Both the position numbers and the translations under genes were made by a program. A stretch of DNA of 64,000 nucleotides from Monosporascus cannonballus (Eukaryota > Ascomycota > Sordariomycetes > Xylariales): positions 1-64,000 of the forward strand of contig QJNS01000093.1 of assembly GCA_004154925.1 (NCBI GenBank). Reading direction: 5' to 3'. A model generated the notes under the pieces. That model did no database searches and was not told the DNA's origin. It worked only from the letters and a program-made list of their open reading frames with translations. Shown here piece by piece: positions 26,501-39,196 of the stretch (positions within the stretch are counted from its first letter, which is position 1; each line of letters starts with the position of its first letter).

Positions 26501-27160
26501 TTCCTTTTTAATACTACCGTTTCTATCTTTTATAATCGGGGAATTTATAGCGTTGAAAATATTTGGTGTATATTTTGTCGTATAGATTAGATGTTTTAAC
26601 TCAAACGTTTTTTGTTTACTTTTTATACATTTTCAACCATTTCTTAAAGGTTTCTTGCTCTTTCTTAAATACTTTCTAGGCCAGCTTTCTGATTCTTTAT
26701 GTTCTTTCTCAAATTTTGTATTAAGACAACTCTTTTTTATACTGAGCACGAATTATATTAATAGCTTTGTGGTCATTTCTTCTATTTATCTCTAAACTCT
26801 TCTTTTAATACAGGTATTTTATTATCTTATCATAGATATTTAGATATTTAGTATTTGAATTTTTAATATCTCATTTTGTTATAATGAAAGCCTTTAATCT
26901 GGTTTTATGTTTTCCTATAGGTGACCTTGAGTTTTATAGGTTCTGGTATTATGCCGTACGAAATAAATAATGTGTTACGGTTTTTTTCCTAGTTAGCCGA
27001 TTACTCTCCGCACTTTAAAGTATATTGTGTTTTTTTTCTTTTTTATGCGTCTTTCGAATAACTTGTTATCGATTTTAATACATTTCGGTAATATATCAAT
27101 ATAAAGGTCTGGGCTTTGAAACTTTAATAATTTTAATTTTAAGGTTATCTTTTAACTCCT

Positions 27161-27347
27161 TGTCATAGTTAGGCTGATCGCGAGAAAAGGGTGTATAAAG
27201 TATGGAAAGTAATAATTGTCTAATTAGAATTGAGATACAAGGAGCGGTAGCTAGGAAGCTGTCTAGATATTGTAGGAGCGCCGGAATACGGTTCTTCCGA
27301 GTGCTGTAAAGCTTGCTAATTAATATAGATATCCTTATTCCACGATA
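27161..27347 (-). repeat. Copia-1 3' LTR
   Basis: A 187-bp LTR starting tgtcatagttaggctgat and ending ...ttccacgata. It aligns without gaps to 58662-58848 and differs mainly by transitions. It keeps a GC-richer middle (ggagcggtagc, gagcgccggaata). Confidence 0.9.
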
Positions 27348-28660
27348 TACCTCCTAAATAAAAGGGAATTGTTTATTTAAATTTATTTATCTTGATATTT
27401 ATAATTATTAAATAATTATAATAATAATAGGAAAAAAATTAATTGATTGAATTAATGAAAAAATAAATTATACATATAAACGGTACGTCGAAGAAAAGGT
27501 TGTTATTATATTCGTTCTTTATTATTGCCGCGGTAATAAGTTATGGAATAATGGGGTTTACGTTTTGCCCGTTTATATTTTTATTATTTTCGCATATTAA
27601 AACTTTTCCTTTTTTTCGGTTTATATAATAATTTTATAAATTCTTTATATTAAGAAAAACATAATCGCAATATTAACGTTTATTATATAAATTATTATTT
27701 TTACTATGATTATTATTATTATTATAATTCAATTTTATGGTGGCTTAATTATAAATTATCCGTATTATAAAGTTTTAAGGATATTAATTATTAATTATAA
27801 TAATTATTAAATAATTTTATTTAAATTTATTGAGAATAATCGTAATAGATATTTTTTTAAATATAATGTATTACGGCCGTTTGCGTTTATATAACGCGCA
27901 TAAAGCGGGCGGACTCCGCCGCCGCCGTTACCGCCGTTGTTATTGCAAACATTACGGCTGACGCCGAACGCGAACAAAACGTTTTTGCTTTGCCTGCGCC
28001 TGCGCATGCTGCCGTGCCCGCGATCCCCGTATCGCCCGTTTGCCTATTTTGTTAACGCCCTACGTATAAAACGCGCCGCGCCGAACTTTTTTTCGGTTAC
28101 TTACGTTTCTCGTTCGCCGGCCGCTTTAATAATACGTATTACGTCGCCGCCGTAAGTAATCGTTATTAACGTTACTTTTCCGGGCATATTTACGTACTTA
28201 TATACGTATTGTTTTGCTTTTTAGAAAAAGTCTTTTTATTAATCATTAATGGTAATTTGACCGCTATTTGCGCTGCCGTAATATACCTTATAAAAACGTT
28301 CGAAAATGACGCCCTTTGCCGTATATATGTTTTTTTTATTTCTGTTCCTATGCTTTAAGGAAAGAACTAACCGAGATTATAATAAGTAAACCGCCTTCGC
28401 ACAGTTATTTGTGTGCTTCTTAAGGAGCAGAAGCAAAAGTAGGAAAGTGCGAATACGCCTGCCGTTATAGCGCCTGCCGGTAATACGCCTGCCGTACGTA
28501 CGTAAGTACTGGCCCTGATTAGGCAAATTCTTAATTTGCTTTTATTGCAAGTGCAATAATAAAAACAAGAATGGTTTTTTTAGGTTTTCTTTTAAAAAAT
28601 TAAAAAACCTTCGTCTTAGGGGCTTTAAGCTTAATAACATATTACGTATTATATTCGTTT
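27348..28660. other. Extra 3' region of Copia-1 with a CpG-rich island
   Basis: About 1.3 kb lies between the end of RNase H and the 3' LTR, much more than a Copia element needs. At 27880-28160 there is a G+C-rich, CpG-rich and almost CpA-free island (ccgccgccgttaccgccgtt). Open frames 27807-28007 (minus; Gly/Asn/Arg-rich) and 27937-28155 (plus) cross it, but neither resembles a known protein. At 28440-28500 the motif cgcctgccg occurs three times. Either an untranslated region, a captured sequence or an envelope-position extra frame is possible. Confidence 0.45.
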
Positions 28661-28669
28661 TTACATTTT

Positions 28670-29180
28670 TCCGATTATATCTATTATAAGTTTTGCAAAT
28701 TAAAAAATAACTTGAAATATTTGAATTAGTATTTGGAAAAGGTTTTTATTAATTTATTAAGAAGTTTTTAAATTATATAAAAATAAATTACGTTGCGCAA
28801 TGTACGAATTTATTTTTGGCGTAATTATATATTTTATATTATAATATAACGTCATTAAATATTAAAATTTTCATTTTCTTTTATTAAGAATTTAATTATA
28901 TATTAATTATCGTAAAAAAGACTTTTTAGGTTTAACGTAATGTTGACTTTAAATGCCGAAATAGACGTTTAAAAGCCATAGTTCTTTTAACCGAATACTT
29001 TAACTGCAATAATTTAGGCTTTATTATAAAATTTATAACCGATATTTAATAAATTATTTTTTATACGATTTGATTTTTAAAAAGAATTATTATATAACTT
29101 TGGAAAAATTACTATGTTTTGAGATTATCGGCAAACGATACGCGTTTTGCGATTAATAACGTTTGGACTTCCGTGTTTTT
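28670..29180 (-). pseudogene. pol: Copia-1 RNase H remnant
   Basis: On the minus strand the sequence runs from a block reading VSFADNLKT (family: ASFADDxxTRRS) near 29150, through GYIIxLFK-like residues, to a block with LLALKYSVK-like residues (family: ELLALSxAAKE), then AFKRLFRHLK near 28960. A D-N-x-x-TIKLL block near 28900 corresponds to the Copia motif CDNxxTIRLL. The final part (NxWLRQK … LLNKLIKTF) matches the DIHxHWLRQ…ADxLTKxL region. RIP stops interrupt it. Recognition relies on the ordered series of weakly conserved blocks. Confidence 0.75.
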
Positions 29181-29199
29181 ACCTCTGTATATAATTGCC

Positions 29200-30100
29200 T
29201 GAAAACGCAGATAATAAAAATAAGGTAGTATTTTAATAGCTGTTTTAATAGGCTTAGTAAATAAATTAATTAGGAATTTAAACATAACGGGAATTACGTA
29301 TATTACCTTTGGGCAAAGTATTATTATTATATATAATTAAGAGCTTCCGCGCTTTTAATAAACTTATAACTTATTTTTTTTTAAAATATTTTTCCAATAT
29401 TAAAGGTAAATTCTTTAATCCTTAAAGGGGTTGGCGGTACAAAAGGGCTTTTTATAAGCCTAAAATAAATAATTGTTTTTCAATATAAAAATGGTAAACC
29501 AAAAGTTTTTTTTAAATTTATTCTGTATTATTCGAACACTTAAAAGCTAATTCGTTTTGCTTTGGATTTTAATTTTGTATATTTCCTTTAATTTCAAAAG
29601 AAAATTATCGGTTTGGCGATAATTCTTCCGGTTTTTGAAAAATAATAAATTATTAATAAAAAATACGAAAACGAACGTACGCTGCTTATAATAAAATAGG
29701 TACGGTTTTTTTAAGGATATGACAAGCCCAAAATTCCGTAAGATGGAAGCAAATTCCCGATACTATAATGAAAATAAGTCTTTAAGTTTATATAGCGTTC
29801 GTTAGAATTTTGCGTATATTCCGTTTTATTCAAAGCTATCGGGGAAAACGTAATTTATTTTAATCTGTCTCTTGTGAAAAACGTTTAAAAAAAGCTGTTT
29901 TAATATCCAATTACCGAATTTTAAAGTCGAATTTAATAATTTTAACTATAGTTATTTTAAAAGATTTAGCCGCAAACGTAATAACATAAGTACTAATAAG
30001 CAAATCGGCTTTTCACAAATCGCCGCGTATGTAAATTTATAATTTGCCACGTTTTAGCCAGTTATTACGATCGAATTTATATATAAAAACCTATTTTGAG
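29200..30100 (-). pseudogene. pol: Copia-1 reverse transcriptase remnant
   Basis: Near 30090-29850 the minus frame reads VFIYKFDRNNWLKRGK, then IYIRGDL, then STYVITFAAKSFKI, and LDIKTAFF. This is the Copia RT opening, whose family pattern is VF.YK.D..G...K.KAR..VRGD..., TYAATLAAR, QLD..NAFLN. Further left, near 29430, KALLYRQPL matches the LxKALYGL block, and residues around LLIIYNNN at 29320-29340 stand where the FxDD box should be, with the Asp pair altered. The domain is inactive. It synthesises cDNA in the parent element. Confidence 0.82.
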
Positions 30101-31179
30101 AGGATTAATTTCGATTTAATTTATATAATCGGTATTTCTTTTTATATTCAGAGCTTCATAAACGCTTTAATCTTTTTATAGCATTTCTTTTAACGGTATG
30201 TTTTAAAACGTATTTCTCGAAATTCTTTTAAAGCTTAGGCGGCTTAAATAGCTATTTTTTATCAATTCTGGATTTGCCAGGTATTACGCTTAACTCTTTA
30301 GCGTTTTTTTATAATGCCCTTGTCGTAATTATTATATAAAAAATTTGAATTTTTTCGTATCTTTACTGTGCCGCGTATTATAATAATGGGAACAGATAAT
30401 TAATTTTTTTAATTTCGATTTCCGGTTAAGTATATTTTGTTATTTCGGTAAATCACGATAGTATTTATTAAATAAATGCCGCTATTTTTAATATTATTAG
30501 GATTCTTTCGTTTTCGTAACTTTCTATTTTTGTAAATAAGTACATACAGTTAGTTTTTCTTATTTTTTAGATATGAAAGTACGGAAGGTAACGTTTTTCT
30601 AATTACCGGAATTTTTCTGATTTATTGAAGTCCGGAACCTGAATTTAAATATGTGCGAATGGGCTAATTTACCTATGGTTCCCGTTAAATGCATTTTCCG
30701 AAAGGTTTTTTCTGTGTTACTGTTCTTGCAGTAGGTTTACGGATGCTCCGTAAACTTTATATTTTTAGCAAGTATTTAAGCTTTGGTTTTAGAAAACGAC
30801 TAAACCTCGTTATTTTAAGCGCTTCTTTGGACCTCATTTTGCAGAACAGAAGTATTTTGAGAGGTCAGAAATTTACGATTAATTTCTGTTTTGCTCGTAA
30901 GCTTCTTTACCTCCAAGTTTTGACCTCCCGGTTAATTATTTGTCGAATTTTGAAGTCCGCGATTATTGTTTTTTACCTTTTTTAAAATATTATGATTAAT
31001 ATATAAGTTATTTTACGCGTTAAGTATTTCGAAAATTAGATCCCTTTTTTAGTTATGCTTTACAGATATAGAAGCTTTGTCCGAATTTCCGGCTTATAAT
31101 TAAGGCAAATAGCTGTTTTTCCTCTTTTATTTGGCCAATAAAAATATTTTTATCGAACGTAACATTACGCGTAATAATA

Positions 31180-31671
31180 GCCTTACGGAATTCGAGTATT
31201 TATATTTGGTAGATATTAGAAATTCGGTATTTTATTAGATATCCGATATTAAGTTTTGTTTTAACTTTTTGTATTTATTTATTTCTTTTTGCGTTTTATA
31301 TTTTTATTAACGGATACGTTCTTAGGCCGTATACGAAAATCCCAAATTAATCGGGCTGAAGATTTGCGATAAGCGCGTTAATTATAACGGGGCTATATTA
31401 ACTGATATATTATCTAAATTCATAAACGAATATTTTATTAGGTAAAGGTTAATTATAAAATGGTTTAGGCTTATTTATATAATTACATTCTTATTTTTAT
31501 TGATTTAGGCAAGAGGTCTTTAGGAAAATTTGCTCCTAGCCTTAATTTGAATGTTTTATTAATTATCTTTTAGCCTATTTGTTGGTTATTTCCCATTGGC
31601 TTTTTATTATATAGGAGCAAAAACATAAATTTAACTCCTTTTTGAATATATCATATTTAATAAATTATATA
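31180..31671 (-). pseudogene. pol: Copia-1 integrase, C-terminal part
   Basis: Reading right to left from the pogo insertion: IQKGVKFMFLLLYNKKPMGN (family: GIKFxPSAPYTPxxNGKSER), then LRLGANFPKDLLPKSI (LPxDLWPEA), then NLQPDxFGIFVYGLRTY and IGYLIKYRISNIYQI (the PNLxHLRxFGCxAYV and GYLVGYxxSNIYR blocks). RIITRNVTFD-like residues end it near 31180. Integrase catalyses insertion of the cDNA. The frame is cut at the TA at 31670-31671 by pogo-2 and continues at 44000. Confidence 0.78.
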
Positions 31672-31678
31672 ACGTACC

Positions 31679-31884
31679 TGCCAGATGCCGAGGTGCGGCC
31701 TTCTTTTTGGAGCCCAGCAACCCACCAGTATGGCTCTTGTTTATATATATATAGGAGGGCTTCGCTCTCGAGTAATTAGAAAAGGGCAGCTATTAATGGT
31801 TATTTATTTATTACCTACAATATGGATCACTTACTGAGCTTCTTTTTTTGCCTTTTATTTCGTACTTTACCATTTTCTTTAATA
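31679..31884 (+). repeat. LTR-X left LTR
   Basis: 206 bp, paired with 41926-42127. It is more RIP-mutated than its partner (its end tttaata compares with cctgaca). It contains the alternating run tatatatatata at 31742-31753. Confidence 0.88.
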
Positions 31885-31989
31885 TGTTAATACTTTTACA
31901 TATTCTTAAGGACCGTTAGGCAAAGGATAATTTATAGCAAGTTACGTACTAGGATATCGAATAATAGCAAAAGGAGAACGCGGAAGAGT

Positions 31990-33072
31990 AGTTTTGCGGG
32001 CTATAGCTAGCTAATCCGAGAATTCCCTAATAATAAAAATAAAAAATACCGCCCCAATCGTTAAATTTAAATTAGATTCTAAAGGTTTTTGTTTTATTAT
32101 GAGAAAAAAAGCTGGACCTCAAAATTTAAAAAGGGAAGGAATAACAGAAAATATAAAGAAAACGATAATATTGACAGCTTTGAAAAAAGGAAAGAATTTA
32201 TTTTTTAAATTAAATGATGCTAACGAATTGGATTCCGAAAAACCCCCCAAACAGAATTATAATAAAATCTATTTTAAGGTATCGTTATTTATCTTACGAG
32301 ATAAAGCGGTTTCCCGAGCAGAATTAATAAGTTTTTCTATTAATTTAAAGACTTATTTTGCTTTATTAATATTAAACATTCTTCCGGATGTATTAAAAGT
32401 AATATAAGTTAATATATATTTCGAGAATATATTTGTTAAAAAATAGTTGAAATTTTTGTCTTTAAAAAGGAATAACGGTCCAATAGCATTAATATGGTAA
32501 AAGTTCGAGAATTGGTTAAAAAGGGGTATTAGAAATAAAAAGACCTTGCAGTTTTCTAATTACCGTCAAATTAATAAACTTATAGTGACAATTTTTTAGA
32601 AAAAATATAAGTGATGTAATTTTGATTTAAATCATTTTTAAATTATAAGGCGAAATTATTAATGGAATTTTCCCGAAGACGATGAGGGATTTACTAACGA
32701 AAATATAACGGGCAAAATTAATCTTTATTATTTTATACAAAATAAGTTCGACGAAAAAAAAAGGAATAAGCAAATTAAAAGAGTTATACTAGCGTAGAAC
32801 TAAGCCCAAACCTGGGACGTACCGGCGAGTTGATAGTTTATTAGTTTTATTAGCTTTATTGTTGCTATTAAAAAAAAGCGATACGAGGCCTGTATTGAAT
32901 TTATTGTACGGCTTTAAAAGGTTCGTAACTGCAGTACAGTATTATAATTACCTGTAAAAAATATATAAGGCCTAATTATTCCGAAATAAAGTATTTTAAG
33001 TATAAATGGCCGGGTTACAAAGGAAATTAATACTTATAAAGCCGTAATTCCTTAACGATTAAGTCGAATAAT
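31990..33072 (+). pseudogene. LTR-X reading frame, left part (unknown protein)
   Basis: An open stretch at 32099-32407 (102 codons, Lys-rich start MRKKAGPQNLKREG) is open upstream to about 32040. The same frame can be followed to the Gypsy-4 insertion with stops of RIP type, giving protein-like runs such as NFPEDDEGFTNENITGK near 32670-32710 and a segment ending QTWDVPAS near 32830. Its stop density is close to what AT-rich DNA gives by chance, so only the first 100 codons are well supported. I recognise no domain. It lies where gag would be. Confidence 0.4.
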
Positions 33073-33253
33073 TGTGATGGGGCTGTATGGAGCCCTATTA
33101 TCGAGTACCGGACAAATGCCGGTATGAAGCGGCATTGGCGCAACGTTTTATATACAAATATATATAACTGTATTTTTGTTTTCTTTTTTTTTAGTTAAAA
33201 AATAAATTCTTATTAACAATTAACTGTAAATCGCTTCAGTAAAGCTTTTTACA
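33073..33253 (+). repeat. Gypsy-4 5' LTR
   Basis: 181 bp from tgtgatggggctgtatgg to ...gctttttaca. It pairs with 39004-39191; differences are mostly transitions. Confidence 0.9.
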
Positions 33254-33399
33254 TATTTTCTAACATATTATTTAGCAGAGCAAAAGACGTTCGGAATTTG
33301 ATATTAATATTTTCGAACGTTCCTTACGGGGTTTAATAAAGGGCCTTTATCGACCAAAATTTATAAAAAGTATTTAATATCATGACGAAAACCTTAATA

Positions 33400-36300
33400 A
33401 ATTTAATAACGGTTATAAAGTAATATATAAATTATTAACTTAAGGAAATTAAAAAAAAGGTAGTCTAATTTTATAAACAAATAAAAGCACAATATAGGGT
33501 AAATAAGAAATTAATATAAACGGCCGAATAATTTAAAAATAACTTAATTTCTTAATAAAGGTTTATTATTTAAGTAAAAGTTCGGAATACGATAACCTTT
33601 ACGAATACCAATCTTTTCGATTTAATAATAATCAGAAACGTAATTGGGCTATTTCGTAAAAACGGTTCGAACGACCGGGTTAATAATAAGAGCTAAGCGG
33701 AAACCGATAATTTGGCCGGAGAAGTTCAACGGCACAAAAAAAGAGTTTTTCGAATAAAATATATTTATAATTTATATGTTCGAGATAAATATGATTTGCG
33801 TAAAAGAAATTCGCAAGTAATTTTACGTTATATACGAAAATTTCGAAATTAATATATAACGTACGGTTATTATTTATTATATTACCGGAAGCTTAAATAA
33901 TATTTATATTTGCGTCGGTTTTCTTTAGGTATTATACAAGTAATATAATAATCGGTATAAGAAAAACAAAAATAACAGAACGTTTTCGAAATTTATTGTA
34001 AACCGATAATCCGAAATTTTCGTTATTTTATTTTTTATTCGGAAAAATATTAATAAATGCAAAACGGCTTATTGGGTTCACGGAGGCGAAATTTATATTT
34101 TTAAAAAAATATTAAAAAAGAAATTTACACATGTTTTAATTTTAATAGACTTTTTTGAAAAACATAACCTATAGGTAAATAAGATAATGAAAATCGCCGG
34201 ACGTCTTAAAGGGATAGCGTAACAAAAAATGACGAATATTTTTAATAATTTAATTAAGCAGAAATAATTAACCGGGAAATAACCTAAATAGCGATGTAGG
34301 TATCACGGGTATTTCGGTAATAAGACGGCAAAAACAAGAATTTTAAATTTTACCCTTAACGCTAAAACAATACGCGCGATAAATGACTTAAAAGAAACGA
34401 AACGCCAGTAAAACGAAAAGTCTTTACCTACATTATAAGCGTCCTAATTACAGGGCAAACCGTTACCCGTTTTTATTAATAAAAAAACCGCCACAAAAAT
34501 TAGTTCGTTAAAAACGTATAAGAATACAGAGTGGGATACTAAAAACAAAAACAGAAAAAAATAATTTTTAAATATCGGGCCGTTCGGGAACGAGAAACGA
34601 TTTAAGACGAAATAAAAATCGTAAAGTAAAATAAGGACGATATTTTATTTATTATTAATATGTATATTAATTTAAAAAAATATATGGAAGTTTTTTTAAT
34701 TATGGATATAAATATTTTGTTATAATAAATAAGACGTTGGTAAAACGTTTACGGTTACCGCGTATTTTATTAAAAATATGCGGATTAAAAAAGGTTTGAA
34801 AAAAACAGATAAGTACAAAAAGAAATTAAAGAGATAATACATATAAAAATAAATATTAACGGTTTTAAGGCCAGGATATTTGTATATATTATTAATAACT
34901 TTAATTATCTTTTAATTTTGGGAAAATTTTGAATAAAGCGTTATAAGGTTATATACGTAATGCAAATATATTTTTTATCGATAAACGTAATAAGTTATAT
35001 AAAGGTTTACGAAAAAAGAAACGAAACCTAAAAAATGGCCTACGAATAATTCGTAAGTCGAAAAGAATTTTAATTGCTGTTTTTAGGGCGGAATTTTGGA
35101 AAATGAAAAAATTTAAAGGGATTAAATAAAAAGTTTAATTCTTTTCAATTACTTTAGCCGATATTAGTAAAGCGTTAATATTTAAGAAAAAAATGAAGGT
35201 TAAGGAAACATTTCCGTTCAAGTTAAAAGCATTTCGAAAGTTATTCGATAAAAAACTAGGCAACGTTTTATTTTTATCTTATTCCGAAATAAATTAAAGG
35301 ATTTTTTTATTGAAAGATAAAGTAAAAAGGAAAATATTAATATTATAAGGGCCTTTATATAATATAATGAAGGATAAATTATTAATCTAAAGAAAAACCC
35401 AAACAAATATTTTAAATAAAGGGTATATTTAAAAAGTAATCGTTTTTAAAGGTTCCGGTTTTAATTAAAAAGAAATCCGGAAGAATGTTATGGTTTTGTT
35501 ATGAGTATCGGGCGTTAAATTTAATAATTAAAAAAATATTTTCTTTTATTATTGATTTTGGAAATTTTGAAATTATTTTGTTACGTTACATAATTTAAGA
35601 AAATAAACGTTCGAATAAGGTTTTATAAGATTAATATTAAAGAAAACGAATGGAAAATAGTATTCCAAATACCTTTCCGTTCATAAAAATAATTAGTAAT
35701 ATTATTTAGCTTATACAGGATTTCCGTAACCTTTTAGCAATATGTTAACGGGGTTTTAAAAAAGTACATTAACGTTTTTTATTTAACGTATATAAATAAT
35801 ATTTTATTTTTTTCCCGGATATAAGGATGATTGTATGCAAAAAATAAATAAGGTTTTAAGCCGCTTAAAAAAACGTATTTAAGTTTAGATATTTTTGAGT
35901 GCAAATTCGTTATAAAAATAATAAAATATCTTAGATTTATTATAAATGCCGGAAAAGAAATACGAATGGACCTTAAGAATTGACGCGTAATTGAAAAGTG
36001 GAAAACCTTTAAAATATTTAAGAGAATCCGAAATTCTTTAGAGTTTGCAAATTTTTATCGTCACTTTATAGCCTTTTATACGGATATATCGATATTGTTA
36101 ATATTCTTAACCCGGAAAAAAACCTTGTTGCGTTAAGGAAAAAAAATTAATATTCGAACGTTTTAAAAGAATTTTTATAATGGGACCGGTTTTGACGTAA
36201 TAAAAGCCAAAGAAATTTATAATATTAAAAGTAAATTAATTAAGGCTAATATACGGAAATTATTCACCCTAAACCAGTAAACTAAAAGTATTATATCCGG

Positions 36301-38250
36301 TAACTTATTATTTCAGAAAATTAAATTTTATTAAAATTATTTACGAAATATATAATAAAAATTGTGTTAATAATAAATTATTAATAAACGTGAAATATAG
36401 AATTATGTAACGAAATAACCATATTAAAAATGATTATTAATTACACAAATCTAAAGTATTTTATAATGCTTAAAGAATTAAATAAATATGAAATAAAATA
36501 ATGAAAAGATTATTTATTTTAACCTTTATTTTAAATTCCCTATTAATCGTTTAAATATTAAGGCCGATAAGTTTTTACGTAAAGAACGAAATATGCTTAT
36601 AAAAGAAAGCGATAATTAAAAGACCGTACGAAAGTTATAATTAATAAAACATATATAATTAATTATAGTACTTACGAAATACTGGAAATATATTAAAAAT
36701 ATGATAAGAATTAATAATATTAAAAGTAAAAATAACATAAATATTTGGGGAGTATAAATATTTTGGTATTACGAAAGCTTTTCAAATTTTGAGAATATAC
36801 CGTTAAAATATAATAAAAATTACGATTATATTATTAAGTTTATTATATAAAATGAACGAAAGTTTTTTAGGGAATTAAAGTTATTAATATTAATTACGAA
36901 ATACACCTTAAATATTAAGGGCCTTTTTTAATTTTAGGAAGATCTTTAGATTTTAAATTAAGAATTATTTAGGACGGTCTTAATACAGAATATGTATAAT
37001 TCTTATATAGTAAATCACTTAAATAAAAAAGTTACGATAACGGTAGTTTCGAAAAATCTTTTTTAGCCGGATATATATCGTACAATAAGGTAGTTCTGCA
37101 GGAATTACGATATATACAGTTATAAAAACGTATAAGAAAATAGGAAAAAAGGTTTTTAAACTTACTTCCGGTTCTCGAATAATTTTATAACGAATTATTA
37201 ATCGATTTTATAACCGATACAGCAGCTGCTTTTAAATACAACTAATATTTTTAGATAATTATAATAAATAAAATATTTAAAATAATAATTTAAAAAACGA
37301 TATATACGATAAAGGCAAAAATATATATAAAGGTATTTGTAAAAATATATTGAAAATTTTATAATTCTTTGAAAATATTATAAATAACAAACAAATTAAT
37401 TAGGTAAAAAAATTTTAAACCAGATTTTAAGAATTAGGGGAAATAAAATAACGTTTTTTTTACGGCATATTACTTAAAAACCGATAATATTACGGAAAAT
37501 GTTAAATAAAAGGTATTAATTTATTTGCAAATTTTCGTAACGTATTTACAATAAAAATAAAGTAAGTTTTTCTCGAGTGCAATATTAGCGATTAATAACC
37601 GAAATACAATTTCGGTAAAATTTAATTTTTTTTATTTTGCAAATATTATGTTAACTCGATTGTTTAAATAAAAAGTAATTTGGTAACTAAGAAAAATTTA
37701 TATACAAAAACGGAAATTTCGTTAAGAAATTATAAAAAAATACGGAATTCGCTTAGGTTATAATGGCGGCGGCCTAGCAAACCTAGGAAAAAATAATATA
37801 TAAGCGGTATTTTCTTGCCGAAAGATGCGAAATTAATAACAAAATTTAATTATCCCTAAGAAATATTGTTATTTTCTAGCCGTTAAAAAAATTAAAATAA
37901 TTCCAAATTAAGTATTAAATAATCGAAATAATGAATGTTAACATTATTAAATTAAATGTACTTAAAAATAATTATAACTGTTTTTATATTAATTTATTAA
38001 GGGGTATAAATTATAACCCTTTCTAATTTCAAATTAATATAAATATATAGCCCTTTTTTATTATCCTTAAAAAATAACGAACGGGAATTTAAAATCGAAA
38101 ATATTTTCCAAACCCGGAACAAAAAAGTAAAAAAAAGTTTTATACGCCAAATCCAGGTAAAATAATTAGGTTACGCAAAACCGATTTGGGAACCGCTTAA
38201 CGAATTCGTAAATACAATAACTTTATAGCAATTCGAATAAAAATACGTTA
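33400..38250 (+). pseudogene. pol: Gypsy-4 gag-pol remnant
   Basis: The RT opening at 35452-35535 reads VPVLIKKKSGRMLWFCYEYR then ALNLIIKK, a near-perfect match to the family (PVLFVKKKDGxLRxCVDYRxLN). The catalytic box at 35789-35800 reads YINNILFF; both Asp have become Asn, exactly the change RIP makes. The RNase H tail reads NIKADKFLRK at 36554-36583 (family: xKADALSR). The integrase core starts at 37198 with LIDFITDT (family: MDFITDLP). Near 38160-38235 GYAKPIWEPLNEFVNT is a chromodomain (family: GY…TWEPxENLxN). Gag lies left of about 34700. Frames are broken by stops. Confidence 0.85.
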
Positions 38251-38985
38251 ATACAGCTATTAATAACGGACCCCAAATCTAACGTATTACTCGGAAGCAA
38301 ACAGGTAAAAATCCAGCTTAAAAATACCGGCCGGACGAAGTACAAACAATATAAAAAGTTTGGGAAAATTATTGAAAAATAGCTTTATATAACTTACAAA
38401 AAAGCGTTAAAATGGTACTTTCGTTATTTACGAACGAAATATTTTAAGAAGAAATTAGAAATTATAAAAATAATATACCGGTTATGAAATTATTTATTTA
38501 TTTTTGAAAATTTATAAATTTCACGATTTACCTTACGAATTTATAACGTTAACGTTGTACGGAAATTACGCACTTAAGGTGTACGATTATTCGGCTTTAT
38601 ATTTATTAAATTCCGGCAGAACCGGGATTTTTTCCTTAACCACGTAAATTATAAATCCGAAACTTTTAAAACTATTAATAATATAATTATTAATAATTAT
38701 CAATTTAACTTATAATGCAAATTAATAAATGATATAAAAAAAGTACGGGAATATTACAAAAAGGTTTACAGGGCGAAATTTTTTATATTCATACTTAATA
38801 CATCCTTTACTACGTAAGGCGGAAAAACCGGCAAAACCGGCAGCTTAACCCACGTATAAGCAGCGTATAAGCCAGGAACGAAAAACGTAAACTTATTTTG
38901 GAAATTAACAAAATTTCGAATTTCGGACCAATTAAAAATTAAGGATTAGCATAATCAGTAATTTTGCAATAAATTAACCCCTTTT
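38251..38985 (+). other. Region between chromodomain and 3' LTR of Gypsy-4
   Basis: About 735 bp follow the chromodomain before the polypurine tract. No known domain is visible. It may be a long 3' untranslated region or a lost extra frame. Confidence 0.45.
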
Positions 38986-39003
38986 AGAAAAGGTAAGAGG
39001 TAA

Positions 39004-39191
39004 TATAATAGGGTTATATGGAGCCTTATTATGAAACACCGAACAAACGTCGATACCAAGCAGCACTAGCGCAACGCCTTATATACAAACACACATAACT
39101 TTATTTTCGTCTCCTCTTCCTTTTCTCTTTAGCTAGAAAATAAACTCTTATTGACAAGTGATTGCAGACCGCTCAGGTAAAGCCTTTTACA
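39004..39191 (+). repeat. Gypsy-4 3' LTR
   Basis: 188 bp from tataatagggttatatgg to ...agccttttaca. Each LTR keeps G+C at some places where the other is mutated, as expected for independent RIP hits. Confidence 0.9.
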
Positions 39192-39196
39192 ATAAT

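Larger units (their letters stand above)
33073..39191 (+). mobile_element. Gypsy-4, complete plus-strand Gypsy (chromodomain type)
   Basis: LTRs 33073-33253 (181 bp) and 39004-39191 (188 bp) with a perfect ataat duplication at 33068-33072 and 39192-39196. The polypurine tract agaaaaggtaagaggtaa (38986-39003) precedes the 3' LTR. Gag-protease-RT-RNase H-integrase-chromodomain order reads left to right. The total is 6.1 kb. Its short LTRs and sequence set it apart from the 370-420-bp LTR Gypsy family. It is inserted in LTR-X. Confidence 0.93.

Noticed and set aside
27161..27347. Interpretation of 27161-27347 and 58662-58848 as independent solo LTRs or MITEs
   Set aside because: They are equal in length, the outer flanks form a RIP-mutated duplication, and Copia pol lies between them on the correct strand.
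30689..30985. 98-codon plus-strand open frame
   Set aside because: It lies antisense to the Copia-1 region between integrase and RT and has no recognisable motif; taken as a shadow.
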